From Elusimicrobiota bacterium (GTDB taxonomy: Bacteria > Elusimicrobiota > Elusimicrobia > UBA1565), in contig DMEZ01000072.1 of assembly GCA_003450735.1 (NCBI GenBank), positions 22,075 to 86,074 of the forward strand: DNA of 64,000 bases, in the 5' to 3' direction. This document shows positions 49,561 through 58,221 of this stretch, piece after piece. Numbering within the stretch: position 1 is the first letter of the stretch; every line of letters starts with the position of its first letter. Under the pieces are notes generated by a model, which saw only the letters and a list, made by a program, of their open reading frames with translations, ran no database searches and was not told where the DNA came from. A program made the translations under genes and the position numbers.

Positions 49561-50639
49561 GAGAGCACCGCCTTGAGGTCTGCCGCCAACGGCTGCCCGG
49601 CTACCCGCAGCGGGTCGCGCGCCTTCGAGACGGCCTCCGCGGGCGATATGATCCCGCGGGTCGCCAACTCGTGCAGGACCTTGTCCATCGAGTGCATCCC
49701 GAGCTTCCCGCTGGTTTCGATGACGTTGGGGATGAGGTGGGTCTTGCCCTCCCGGATGAGGTTCGACACCGCCGGCGTCACCAGCAGCAGCTCGCGCGCC
49801 GCGATGAGCCCTCGGCCATCGGCCCGGCTCACCAGCACCTGGGAGAGGACCCCCTTTAGGGAATCGGCCAGTTGGACGCGCACCTGCTGCTGTTGGCTGC
49901 CGGGGAAGACGTCCACGATGCGGTCCACCGTCTGTGCGGCGTCGGAAGTGTGCAGGGTCGCCAAGCAGAGGTGGCCCGTCTCGGCTGCGGTCAAAGCCAG
50001 GGCGATGGTCTCGGCATCGCGCATCTCCCCCACCATCAGCACGTCCGGGTCCTGCCGGAGCGCGCGCCTCAGGGCCTCCTGGAACGAGCGAGTATCCGTG
50101 CCCACCTCCCGCTGCCGGATGACGCTCCGGCGGCTCTTGTAGACGTACTCGATGGGGTCCTCGATGGTGATGATATGCTTGCGGGCGTTGAGGTTGATGT
50201 GCTCGATCATGCAGGCGAGCGTGGTGGATTTCCCGCTGCCGGTCGGGCCGGTGACCAGCACCAGCCCCCGGGGCAGATCGGCCAGGCGCATCGCGACGGG
50301 GCCCAGCCCGAGGAACTCGGGCGAGGGGATCGCGGAGGGGATGACGCGGAAGACCGCCTCCATCTGCCCTCGCTGCTGCAGGACGTTGATGCGGAAGCGC
50401 GAGAGGCCCGGGATGGCGATGGAGCAGTCCAGCTCCAGGCTCTCCTCGAAGCGGGCCCTCTGGGCGTCATAGAGGAGCGACAGGATCATCCGGCGGCAGG
50501 TCTCCGCGTCGACCGGGGGGAAGCCGGGCAGCTCCGAGATGGAGCCGAGCGCCCGGACGAGCGGAGGGCTGCCCGTCGTCAGGTGGATGTCGCTGGCCTT
50601 CGCCGCCATCGCCGCCTTCAAGATCGCCATCAGTTCCAT
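49557..50639 (-). CDS. pilT: PilT retraction ATPase
   Basis: 360 residues from ATG 50639 (a GTG three codons earlier is also possible). The sequence follows PilT throughout: AKASDIHLTTG near the start, Walker A GPTGSGKST, TIEDPIEYVY, RQREVGTDTRSF, Walker B DVLMVGEMRD, ATLHTSDAAQTVDRIVDVF and the C-terminal NLIREGKTHLIPNVIETS, the PilT-specific retraction motif. It depolymerises type IV pili in the cytoplasm at the inner membrane. It is the promoter-proximal gene of the pilus/signalling operon. Confidence 0.95.
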   Translation of the reverse strand: MELMAILKAAMAAKASDIHLTTGSPPLVRALGSISELPGFPPVDAETCRRMILSLLYDAQRARFEESLELDCSIAIPGLSRFRINVLQQRGQMEAVFRVIPSAIPSPEFLGLGPVAMRLADLPRGLVLVTGPTGSGKSTTLACMIEHINLNARKHIITIEDPIEYVYKSRRSVIRQREVGTDTRSFQEALRRALRQDPDVLMVGEMRDAETIALALTAAETGHLCLATLHTSDAAQTVDRIVDVFPGSQQQQVRVQLADSLKGVLSQVLVSRADGRGLIAARELLLVTPAVSNLIREGKTHLIPNVIETSGKLGMHSMDKVLHELATRGIISPAEAVSKARDPLRVAGQPLAADLKAVLS

Positions 50640-50711
50640 GGGGTTCACCGCCCTATGCTCTCTAACAACAACCATAACCCGCAGCCCCTCAATTCCGGCT
50701 CAAATGCGGCT

Positions 50712-50740
50712 CTGGCAGCCCTCAAATGTTGTGGTACAAT
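50712..50740 (+). promoter_or_regulatory. Promoter of the OmpR-type regulator gene
   Basis: CTGGCA (50712-50717; 4 of 6), 17 bases, then TACAAT (50735-50740; 5 of 6) with a TG one base before it (extended -10). The predicted start site is only about 9 bases before the ATG (50756), so the leader is very short and has no Shine-Dalgarno. Confidence 0.6.
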
Positions 50741-50755
50741 ACCCGCAGGCCCTCC

Positions 50756-51463
50756 ATGCCCGAGAACACCCGCTACAAGATCATGGTCGTCGACGACGAC
50801 CGGGACATCACGGAGTCCACCGCCCTCTTCCTGCGTCGGGCCGGCTACTCGGTCATCACCTGCTTATCGGGCGACGAGCTGCTCCGCAAGGTCAAGACCT
50901 CCCAGCCCGACCTCATCCTCTCCGACGTCCTGCTGGGGGATTCCAACGGAGTGGCCCTCTGCGCGCGCATCCGGCAGGATACGGCCACGCGCCACATCCC
51001 GATCATCCTGGTCTCCGGCTCCCGCATCAGCGAGCAGGACACCGCTTCAGCCCTCTACGAGGGCGCCGACGACTACATGGTCAAGCCCCTCTCGCCGCGA
51101 GTCCTCATCGCCAAGGTCTGCGCGGTGCTGCGCCGAGTGAAGGCGCCCCTCGAGCTCGAGGAAGTGCTGCGCAGGAGCGGCCTCGTCCTCAACGTCCCGG
51201 AGCGCACGGCGTCGCTGGACGGCCGCGAAGTCCAGCTGACGCGCAAGGAGTTCGACCTGCTCACCGTGCTCCTGCGCAAGGGGGGGAAGGTCCTCTCCTC
51301 GAAATTCCTCCTGGAGACGGTCTGGGGCTACGAACTCGAGGATTACAACGACACCCACACCGTCGAAGTGCACGTCTCCAGCCTCAAGAAGAAGCTCGGC
51401 CGCAAGCTCGCCGCCATGATCACGAACATCATCGGGTCAGGCTACCGCTTCGACCCTCTCTGA
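50756..51463 (+). CDS. OmpR/PhoB-type response regulator
   Basis: 235 residues. Receiver domain about 6-125 with Asp13/Asp14, phospho-acceptor Asp57 (LILSDVLLG), Ser87 and Lys110 (YMVKPLS). Winged-helix DNA-binding domain about 135-235: VQLTRKEFDLLTVLLRKGG, the helix LLETVWGY, the recognition segment HTVEVHVSSLKKKL, and the terminal wing IIGSGYRFDP. Start chosen at the ATG after the -10 element. Divergent from pilT, so it may control the pilus operon and is a candidate partner for the kinase at 44953. There is no SD, consistent with a near-leaderless mRNA. Confidence 0.93.
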   Translation: MPENTRYKIMVVDDDRDITESTALFLRRAGYSVITCLSGDELLRKVKTSQPDLILSDVLLGDSNGVALCARIRQDTATRHIPIILVSGSRISEQDTASALYEGADDYMVKPLSPRVLIAKVCAVLRRVKAPLELEEVLRRSGLVLNVPERTASLDGREVQLTRKEFDLLTVLLRKGGKVLSSKFLLETVWGYELEDYNDTHTVEVHVSSLKKKLGRKLAAMITNIIGSGYRFDPL

Positions 51464-51489
51464 CCCCCTGTTTTTGCTTTAATAGCCCC

Positions 51490-52179
51490 GTGGAATTCAA
51501 GTACCGCTTCACCTTCCCCGACAAGTCCGAGCACGTCGTCGACATCGTGCTCGAGGACGACACCCTCAGCCTCCAGCTCAAGCCCCGCAAGGACCCGCCC
51601 GAGTGGACGAAGCTCGGCTACCACCAGTGCGAGGGCTGCCTCCTCAAGGAGAAGGAGCACCCGCACTGCCCCGCGGCCCTCGTCCTGCTGGAGATGGTCC
51701 TCCGGTTCAAGGACTGCAACGCCAGCCAGCTGGTGGACATCGAGATCCATACCGAGCGCCACACCTACTGCCGGCGCGGGCCGCTGTCCCTGGGAATGAG
51801 CTCGCTCGTGGCGGTCTGCCTGCCCGCCTGCGGCTGTCCCGTGCTGGACAAGATCCGGCCGATGGTCTTCACCCACCTCCCCTTCGCCTCGCTCCAGCAG
51901 AACCTGCACCGCCAGCTGGCCAACTACATGCTGGCCCAGTACTTCCGCTCTCGCCGCGGACTCGAGCCCGATTGGGAGATGAAGGGGATGGTGGCCCTCT
52001 CGGAGGACATCCACACGGTCAACCGCAACCTCTGCCAGCGCATCTCCTCGGCCTGCCCCAAGGACGCGACGGTCAACTCGGTCGTCCACCTGGACTGCTT
52101 CGCGGGGAACGCTTCGCTCGCCCTGAAGCGCAAGGGCCTGGCCCAGATCGAGCGATGCTTCGCGGCCTACTTCCGCTAG
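51490..52179 (+). CDS. Conserved Cys-rich cytoplasmic protein, unknown (DUF6901-like)
   Basis: 229 residues from GTG 51490, 26 bases after the regulator stop. An N-terminal beta domain (YRFTFPDKSEHVVDIVLED) is followed by a metal-site-like cluster CEGCLLKEKEHPHCP, then CRRGPLSLGMS, CLPACGCP and two helical stretches. The Cys and His spacing suggests a bound metal. It resembles a family of uncharacterised proteins I would place near DUF6901, with limited confidence. No signal peptide, so the Cys are probably not disulfides. It likely shares the regulator transcript. Confidence 0.7.
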   Translation: MEFKYRFTFPDKSEHVVDIVLEDDTLSLQLKPRKDPPEWTKLGYHQCEGCLLKEKEHPHCPAALVLLEMVLRFKDCNASQLVDIEIHTERHTYCRRGPLSLGMSSLVAVCLPACGCPVLDKIRPMVFTHLPFASLQQNLHRQLANYMLAQYFRSRRGLEPDWEMKGMVALSEDIHTVNRNLCQRISSACPKDATVNSVVHLDCFAGNASLALKRKGLAQIERCFAAYFR

Positions 52180-53144
52180 CCCCCATGGGCGCCCTTCTCT
52201 GCCTCGCACTGTTCCGGCCGCCCCTTCTCCATGCGGCGGAGCGTCCTTCCTGGTTCGACCAGACGATCACCCAGCAGGACGGGCACTTCCTGGTCGTCGG
52301 GCATTCCGGGCCCCGGAAGGACAAGGCCCAGGCGAAGGACGAGGCGTTGGCCGACGCCATGACGCAGTTCGTGGGCTACTGCAAGACGGACGTGGACTCC
52401 CTGAGCCGGAGCTACGACGTCTATTCGGCCGTGGGCGGCGCGACCCGCAGTTCGTCGACCATGGAGATCCACAGCCAGCTGCGCGTCAAGGCCTTCGTCC
52501 GGCGTGCGCTGCCGATGGATTGGTTCGTCCGCAAGGAGAAAGGCTCGACCTTCGCCTCCGTGCTGCTGAAGGTGCCCCAGGAGGAGTTCGAGCGCCTCAC
52601 CCGGGAGAAAAGCATCAAGCTCTCGGTGGACATCGCCTTCTTCTACGAGGACGCGAAGAAGAAGATGCGCCCCCTCAAGGACGGGGACGTGCTCAAGTCG
52701 GGAGACGGCTACGCCCTCTACATCAAGCCCAGCGACACGAGCTTCCTCTACGTCTACCAGGTGGACGCGCTCGGGAAGTCGTTCCGCCTGTTCCCGAACC
52801 CGGAGTTCAGGACGGCCGAGAACCCGGTGGCGGCCGGGCTGGACGTGTGGGTCCCCAACCAGAAGGACGTCCTGTTCCTGGACGAGACGACGGGGAAGGA
52901 GTTTTTCTACGTGTTCGGCTCGCCGGAGGCCCTCCCGGAGTTCGAAGGCGAGAAGGCCGTGAATCTGACCCGCAAGGACCTCGACGCCGTGATAGGCTTC
53001 AAGAAGATGGGCGTGGCGGGGCTCCGGCAGAAGCTCGACGCCTCCAAGGTCGCCCTGCCCGAGAAGACGGACGTCGTGGAAGTGAAGAAGAAGCTCCAGG
53101 CCGAAGGCGCGTTCGTCTACGAGACCTGGTTCTGGCACCGCTAG
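52155..53144 (+). CDS. Exported DUF4384 / LPP20-like protein
   Basis: 329 residues if started at ATG 52155, which gives a proper signal peptide with an Arg (MLRGLLPLAPMGALLCLALF...HA). The alternative ATG at 52185 lacks the positive n-region. The mature N-terminus (PSWFDQTITQQDGHFLVVGH...KAQAKDEALADAM) resembles the LPP20 lipoprotein fold. Residues about 165-280 are DUF4384: LSVDIAFFYED, GYALYIKPSDTSFLYVYQVD, SFRLFPNPEF. DUF4384 proteins are periplasmic or surface-associated and of unclear function. It overlaps the upstream gene by 25 bases, so it is probably in the regulator operon. Confidence 0.75.
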   Translation: MLRGLLPLAPMGALLCLALFRPPLLHAAERPSWFDQTITQQDGHFLVVGHSGPRKDKAQAKDEALADAMTQFVGYCKTDVDSLSRSYDVYSAVGGATRSSSTMEIHSQLRVKAFVRRALPMDWFVRKEKGSTFASVLLKVPQEEFERLTREKSIKLSVDIAFFYEDAKKKMRPLKDGDVLKSGDGYALYIKPSDTSFLYVYQVDALGKSFRLFPNPEFRTAENPVAAGLDVWVPNQKDVLFLDETTGKEFFYVFGSPEALPEFEGEKAVNLTRKDLDAVIGFKKMGVAGLRQKLDASKVALPEKTDVVEVKKKLQAEGAFVYETWFWHR

Positions 53145-53162
53145 GCGCGGAGCCTCTCCCCC

Positions 53163-54359
53163 TCAGACCGCTTCCAGCAGGGCGAAGTGCAGGTACTCCG
53201 TCTCCGGCATCGCCAGGAGCACGGGGTGGTCCTGCGCCTGCCCCCGCACGGAGAGCACGCGGAAGCTCCGGCGCGCCTTCATGCCGGCGGAGCGGAGCAT
53301 GTCCATGAAGTCCTTCCTCCCGACGTGGTGCGAGCAGGTGCTCGTCGCCAGCAGACCGCCCCGCGGCAGGCACTTCATGGCCGCGGCGTTGAGCTTCGCG
53401 TAGGCCCGCAGGGCGGAGGGCAGGTGCTTGCGCGAGTGCACGAAGCTCGGCGGGTCGAGCAGGATGAAGTCCGGCTGGGTGGTCTGGGCCCCGCTCGCGA
53501 AGGACTCGAGCACCTCGCCCGCGTCGCCCTCGTCGAACTCGCAGGTCTCGTGGAGCCCGTTGAGCTTCGCGCTCTCCCGAGCCAGTTCCACGGCCGGCCC
53601 CGAGCTGTCGAGCCCCAGCGTCTCCAGGGCGCCGTTCTTGGCCGCGGTCAAGCTGAACGAACCGCTGAAGCAGAACAGGTCGAGGACCGTGCGCCCCTTG
53701 AAGTACGGCGCCAGGAAGGCGCGGTTCTCCCGCTGGTCGAAGTAGAAGCCGGTCTTCTGGCTCCCTCCGCCCACGGCGACCGCGTACTGGAGCCCGTCGA
53801 CCGAGAGGGTCAGGCGGTCGGGCACCTCGCCCCGGGCGGTCCTCGTCTCGGCTTTCAGGCCTTCGAGGACGCGGGCGGGGTGGTCGTTCTTCAGGTAGAT
53901 CCCCTTCGGCTTGAGCAGGCGCTCGAGCGCGTTCAGGACGGCGTCGAGGCGCTTCTCCATGCCCGCCGCGAGCACCTGGAGCACGAGCACGTCCTCGTAG
54001 CGGTCCACGACCAGGCCCGGCAGGTTGTCCGACTCGCCGAAGCAGAGGCGGTAGGAGCGCTCCCCCCCTAGGCGCGCCTCGCGCAGGGCGTTGGCGGCCT
54101 GCAGGCGCTCGTAGAAGAACTCCTCTCCCGCGTCCGTCAGACCGCGGGAGAGCAGGCGGAAGGAGATGAGGCTGTGCGGGTTGTAGAAGCCCGTCCCGAC
54201 CAGCGCCCCGCCGGCGGTCTTGAGGACGGCGAGGCCGCCGGGCTCGACCTTCGGCACCTCCTTGAGCTCGTTGGAGAACGCCCACAGGTGCCCGGCGAAG
54301 AGCCGGTCTTCCTCCTTCGGCTTGAGCGTCAGCGTGAGAACGTCGGTTTCAGCCGGCAT
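53163..54359 (-). CDS. rlmI: 23S rRNA cytosine-C5 methyltransferase RlmI-type
   Basis: 398 residues. An N-terminal PUA-like domain (about 1-75, DRLFAGHLWAFSNEL) and an EEHEE-type region precede a class I SAM methyltransferase domain: VLDLFCFSGSFSLTAAKNGA (SAM loop), a Gly-Leu-Asp-Ser segment for the second strand, and DFILLDPPSFVHSRKH (catalytic DPPSF). CSHHVG is the Cys-containing motif. RlmI methylates 23S rRNA at C1962 in E. coli. Last gene of the minus-strand housekeeping operon; it overlaps the previous gene by 11 bases. Confidence 0.9.
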   Translation of the reverse strand: MPAETDVLTLTLKPKEEDRLFAGHLWAFSNELKEVPKVEPGGLAVLKTAGGALVGTGFYNPHSLISFRLLSRGLTDAGEEFFYERLQAANALREARLGGERSYRLCFGESDNLPGLVVDRYEDVLVLQVLAAGMEKRLDAVLNALERLLKPKGIYLKNDHPARVLEGLKAETRTARGEVPDRLTLSVDGLQYAVAVGGGSQKTGFYFDQRENRAFLAPYFKGRTVLDLFCFSGSFSLTAAKNGALETLGLDSSGPAVELARESAKLNGLHETCEFDEGDAGEVLESFASGAQTTQPDFILLDPPSFVHSRKHLPSALRAYAKLNAAAMKCLPRGGLLATSTCSHHVGRKDFMDMLRSAGMKARRSFRVLSVRGQAQDHPVLLAMPETEYLHFALLEAV

Positions 54360-55110
54360 AGACAGCCTCCCCTACTCGGATGCCCGTCGAGGCAGCGAAG
54401 CTGCCCTCCCGGATGGACAACTCCACGAAGCCGTACGATCCGACGACCGCGAGCGGAGCGCCGCGCCGCGCGTCGGCGTAGCAGGACACGAGAGGCGCGC
54501 GCACGCCGCGGGCCCTCAACGCTCTCGCCCTCAGCCCTTCGCCGGAGAGGTTGGTCACGGCGTTGCCGAAGCGGTCGATGAGCACGACCTCCCCGGCGAG
54601 CCTCCCCCCCCTGCGCCGCGGCTTGGGCCACGGGAGCCGGATGAACGAGCTCTTCCGGGGTCCCAGCCGGGCGGGCGGCAGGCCGCAGGCGAGGGCCGCG
54701 GCCGTCGGCGCGAACACGTCCCGGCCGTGGAAGGTCGGGCTCGGGTCCTTCAGCCACAGCCCCCGGGCCGTGAGGGAGCGCACCTCGCGGAAGGGATCCG
54801 CCTCGGCGGCCAAAGTCAGCAGGCCGTTGTCCGGGGCCAGGTAGGTGTGGCGCCTCCCGCGGGCCCACAGCAGGGCCCGGCGGGAGCCCACCCCGGGGTC
54901 CACGACGCAGACGAAGAGCGTGTTCTCCGGGTAGTAGGGGAGGGCCGAGCGCAGGTGGAGCGCGGCGGCCCGGATGTCGTGGCGCGGCACGCCGTGGCAG
55001 AGGTCGACGAGCCGGGCCCGCGGGGCCCGGGAGAGCAGCACGCCCCGCATCACGCCGGCGTAGGGGTCGTCGTGGCCGAAGTCCGTGAGGAGGGCGATGA
55101 GCGCTCTCAT
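54349..55110 (-). CDS. S-adenosyl-L-methionine hydroxide adenosyltransferase (DUF62)
   Basis: 253 residues. TDFGHDDPYAGVMRG, HGVPRHDIRAAA, VVDPGVGSRR and YLAPDNGLLT are the signature segments of the SAM-hydrolysing family related to fluorinase and chlorinase. FGNAVTNLSGEGL and the C-terminal VVGSYGFVELSIREGSFA complete the two-domain fold. The enzyme cleaves SAM to adenosine and methionine using hydroxide; the biological purpose is debated. A halide-using paralogue would carry a specific loop that I do not see. The ATG overlaps the purB stop (ATGA). Confidence 0.92.
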   Translation of the reverse strand: MRALIALLTDFGHDDPYAGVMRGVLLSRAPRARLVDLCHGVPRHDIRAAALHLRSALPYYPENTLFVCVVDPGVGSRRALLWARGRRHTYLAPDNGLLTLAAEADPFREVRSLTARGLWLKDPSPTFHGRDVFAPTAAALACGLPPARLGPRKSSFIRLPWPKPRRRGGRLAGEVVLIDRFGNAVTNLSGEGLRARALRARGVRAPLVSCYADARRGAPLAVVGSYGFVELSIREGSFAASTGIRVGEAVYAG

Positions 55111-56417
55111 GCGAGGCCGGCCCGGCGGAACACCGCATCCAAAGACGCGCCGTAGGATTCCAGGTCGAAGCAGGCGTCGAGCCCCTTGACGCCCAGGAGC
55201 CGGCGCACGTCCGGGTCGGCCGCGAGGATCCTGCGAAAAGGGACGCGCCGGCGCCAGCACGCCATGGCGCAGCGCTGGACCACCGCGTAGGCCTCCACCC
55301 GGCCCAGGCCCTTGTCGATGAGGGCGAGCAGCACGCGCTGGCTGAAGACGAGGCCGTGGGACCGCGCCAGGTTCTCCTTCATGCGCTCGGGGTGCACCTC
55401 GAGGCCCTCGAGCACGCGGGCGAAGCGGGCGAGCATGAAGTCCAGCAGGATGGCCGCGTCCGGGAGGACGACCCGCTCGACGGAGGAGTGGCTGATGTCC
55501 CGCTCGTGCCAGAGCGCGGTGTCCTCGAGGACGGCCGCGTGGTAGGAGCGGAGGAGCCGAGCGAGGCCGCAGAGGTTCTCGCAGAGGATGGGGTTGCGCT
55601 TGTGCGGCATCGCCGACGAGCCCTTCTGCCCCTTCCCGAAAGGCTCCTCGGCCTCCAGCACCTCGGTGCGCTGGAGGTGGCGGATCTCGGTGGCGAAGCG
55701 CTCGATGGCCCCGGCGCTCAAAGCGAGGGCGTGCAGGTACTCCGCGTGCCGGTCGCGCGGGACCACCTGCGTGGAGGCCGGCTCGGGGCGCAACCCTAAG
55801 CGCCGGCAGACCTCCTCCTCCACCTTGGGCGAGAGCTGGGTGTGCATCCCGACCGCGCCCGAGAGTTTGCCGAAGGAGACGGCCTCCTTGGCGCGGCGCA
55901 GGCGCTCCTGGCACCGCACGAGCTCCGCGTGCCAGCCGGCCAGCTTGAAGCCGAAGGTGATGGGCTCCGCGTGCACCCCGTGGGTGCGGCCCGCCATCCA
56001 GGTCCGCCGGTGGCGCAGAGCCAGCTCCGCCGTGAGCCGCCGGAGGCGCTCCAGGCCCTCGGCGAGGATGTCCGAGGCCTCCTTGAGCTGAAGGGCCAGG
56101 GCCGTGTCGAGCACGTCGGAGGAGGTCAGGCCGTAGTGCAGGTAGCGCACGACCGCGGGGGCCCGGGGTCCCAGGGCCTCGGAGACGGCCTCGATCATCG
56201 CGACCACGTCGTGCGCGCTCTGCTCCTCCTTCGCCTTCACCGCGGCGTAGAGAGGCCGCGAGAGCACCTTCCTCAGCTCGCGGATCTCGCGCGCGGGGAT
56301 GCGCTTCGGCTCGGCTAGGACTTCGAGCAGCGCCGCCTCCACCTCCAGCATGCGCCGGATGCGGCGCTCGTCGTTCCACACGGCGGCCATCTCGGGACGG
56401 CTATAGCGTTCGATCAT
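55107..56417 (-). CDS. purB: Adenylosuccinate lyase
   Basis: 436 residues, fumarase/aspartase superfamily, acting twice in purine synthesis (SAICAR and adenylosuccinate cleavage). MIERYSRPEMAAVWND is the usual start. GRTHGVHAEPITFGFK, VPRDRHAEYL and the signature GSSAMPHKRNP, holding the catalytic Ser loop, are all present. RDISHSSVERV is intact. The stop is shared with the start of the SAM hydroxide adenosyltransferase (ATGA) and its start overlaps the MFS gene by 17 bases. Confidence 0.96.
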   Translation of the reverse strand: MIERYSRPEMAAVWNDERRIRRMLEVEAALLEVLAEPKRIPAREIRELRKVLSRPLYAAVKAKEEQSAHDVVAMIEAVSEALGPRAPAVVRYLHYGLTSSDVLDTALALQLKEASDILAEGLERLRRLTAELALRHRRTWMAGRTHGVHAEPITFGFKLAGWHAELVRCQERLRRAKEAVSFGKLSGAVGMHTQLSPKVEEEVCRRLGLRPEPASTQVVPRDRHAEYLHALALSAGAIERFATEIRHLQRTEVLEAEEPFGKGQKGSSAMPHKRNPILCENLCGLARLLRSYHAAVLEDTALWHERDISHSSVERVVLPDAAILLDFMLARFARVLEGLEVHPERMKENLARSHGLVFSQRVLLALIDKGLGRVEAYAVVQRCAMACWRRRVPFRRILAADPDVRRLLGVKGLDACFDLESYGASLDAVFRRAGLA

Positions 56418-57627
56418 CGTAGAGCTCCAGGTCCTTGAGTCCTTCCTCGCGCGGGGTGAGCTGCCGCGCGAACTGGGCGAAGCCCGCCGCCGCGAGCAGT
56501 CCGACGGCGCAGACAGCGAGCCAGGGCGCCGCCGGCCAGCGCGGGCTCAGGCTCTGCTGGAGGGCGCCCCCCAGCAGGGGCCCGAGGGCCACGCCGATCT
56601 GCTCCATGAAGCCCGCGAAGCCGACGTAGCGGCCCTTCAGGCCCTCGGGGGCCAGGTTGGCCATGAGCGCCTGCAAAGACGGGGAGACCGTCACCTCGCC
56701 CAGGGAGACCACGGTCATCGAGGCGGCGAGAGCGCCCAGGCCGCTGAAGAATCCCACCGACGCGTAGCCCGCCGCGTAGAGCAGACAGCCGGTTGTGAGC
56801 GCCGTGGTGAGGCGCCCCCGCGCGATGAGGCGCGTGACGAGGTTCTGGGTCGCGACGACGATCAGGCCGTTGAGCGAGAAGAGCAGGCCGACCTGCGCAT
56901 CGCTCAAGCCCGCGTAGGTCACGGCGTGCACGGAGAGCGTGACCACCATTTGGGCCATGACCATCCCGATGAGCAGGGCATAGAGGGAGAAGCGCAAAAA
57001 ACGCTCGTCGCGCGCGGCCGTGAACAGGTCGGCCGGGTGGAAGGGCGCCGCCGGCTGGCGGGGCGCCTCGCCGGCCTCCTTCAGGGCCCGGGTGAGCAGG
57101 CCGCAGACCCCGCAGACGAGGGCCGTCGCGGCGAACATCCCAGGATACGACCAGCCCGCCAGCCGCCCCCCGAGCGCCGGGCCGAGGGCCCAGCCGAGGT
57201 TGAGCGCGACCCTCAGCCAGCCGTAGGCGTGCAGGCGCTCGTCGGGGCCGGAGTGGTCGGCGATCCAGCTGCGGGCGGCGGGGGCGAAGGCGAAGCCCAC
57301 CAGGCTCGCCCCCATGTGCAGGAGGACGAGCGCCCACACCGGCCCCTGCGCCCAGAGCGCCGCGCTGAGCGCCGCCGTCAACAAGCCGCGGCCCCAGAGC
57401 GCCGCCTCCATCACCCGCCGCCGGCCCAGCCGGTCGGAGAGGTCGCCGCCCCAGCCGTGGCTGGCGGCGGAGGCGAGCAGGGAGAGGGACAGGAAGGCCC
57501 CGACCCAGCCCATCGGGACGCCGCGGGTCTTGTTGAGGTACAGGGCGAAGAACGGGAACGAGAGAGCGAGCCCCGCGGTCAGCAGGCCTTGGCAGAGGCA
57601 CAGGATCCACAGAGCCCGCCCCTTCAC
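56401..57627 (-). CDS. MFS transporter
   Basis: 408 residues with 12 predicted membrane helices in two halves. The helix 2-3 loop has the MFS motif GDLSDRLGRRRVM. The helix 8-9 region is FSLNGLIVVATQNLVTRLIARG. It has the look of a drug:H+ or sugar/metabolite exporter of the DHA1 type, but substrate cannot be assigned. It sits between pyrE (3-base gap) and purB (17-base overlap), so a nucleobase or metabolite link is possible but unproven. Confidence 0.88.
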   Translation of the reverse strand: MKGRALWILCLCQGLLTAGLALSFPFFALYLNKTRGVPMGWVGAFLSLSLLASAASHGWGGDLSDRLGRRRVMEAALWGRGLLTAALSAALWAQGPVWALVLLHMGASLVGFAFAPAARSWIADHSGPDERLHAYGWLRVALNLGWALGPALGGRLAGWSYPGMFAATALVCGVCGLLTRALKEAGEAPRQPAAPFHPADLFTAARDERFLRFSLYALLIGMVMAQMVVTLSVHAVTYAGLSDAQVGLLFSLNGLIVVATQNLVTRLIARGRLTTALTTGCLLYAAGYASVGFFSGLGALAASMTVVSLGEVTVSPSLQALMANLAPEGLKGRYVGFAGFMEQIGVALGPLLGGALQQSLSPRWPAAPWLAVCAVGLLAAAGFAQFARQLTPREEGLKDLELYDDRTL

Positions 57628-57630
57628 CTC

Positions 57631-58221
57631 TCACTCGCCTTGAAGGAAATCCAGGATGTCTTTGCGGCCGAGCCGGGAGAGCGGCACCTGGCGGGCGCAC
57701 AGCTCGCAGGCGTCCGGCGGGGCGACCTTCACGGGGTAGCTGACCAGCGCGCGGATCGGCACGGGGATGGGCAGGGGCGTGGTGGAGCGGTCGAGGATGG
57801 CGGCGACCCCGACCACCTTGGCCCCGTAGGCCTGCGCGAGGGCGACGACCTCGGAGGTGGTGTGGCCGGTGGTCAGGACGTCCTCGACCACGAGCACCCT
57901 CTCGCCCGGCGAGAGCTGGAACTCCCGGCCGAGGGACATCGCCCCGCCGACCCTTTCGGTGAAGATGGAGCGGCACTTTCGCACGCGGGCGACCTCCTGC
58001 CCGATGACGACCCCGCCCACCGCCGGCGCGATGACCACGTCCGCCTCGGAGGGGAACTTCGCGCTCATAGCCTTGGCGATCTTCTGGGCCAGGTGCGGGT
58101 ACTGGAGGACGACGGCGGCCTGGATGAAGGTCGGGCTGTGCAGCCCGGAGGGCAGGCGGAAGTGCCCGCTGACGATCGCTCCGTGCTCCTGCAGGATGCC
58201 GATGACGTCGAGTTTGTTCAT
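57631..58221 (-). CDS. pyrE: Orotate phosphoribosyltransferase
   Basis: 196 residues. MNKLDVIGILQEHGAIVSGHFRL and the PRPP-binding motif VLVVEDVLTTGHT are diagnostic. APAVGGVVIGQEVAR and ERVGGAMSL are also conserved. It makes OMP from orotate in pyrimidine synthesis. The tail carries a CELC pair seen in a subset of PyrE proteins. ATG overlaps the stop of the AsmA-type gene (ATGA). No other pyr gene is in the window. Confidence 0.95.
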   Translation of the reverse strand: MNKLDVIGILQEHGAIVSGHFRLPSGLHSPTFIQAAVVLQYPHLAQKIAKAMSAKFPSEADVVIAPAVGGVVIGQEVARVRKCRSIFTERVGGAMSLGREFQLSPGERVLVVEDVLTTGHTTSEVVALAQAYGAKVVGVAAILDRSTTPLPIPVPIRALVSYPVKVAPPDACELCARQVPLSRLGRKDILDFLQGE

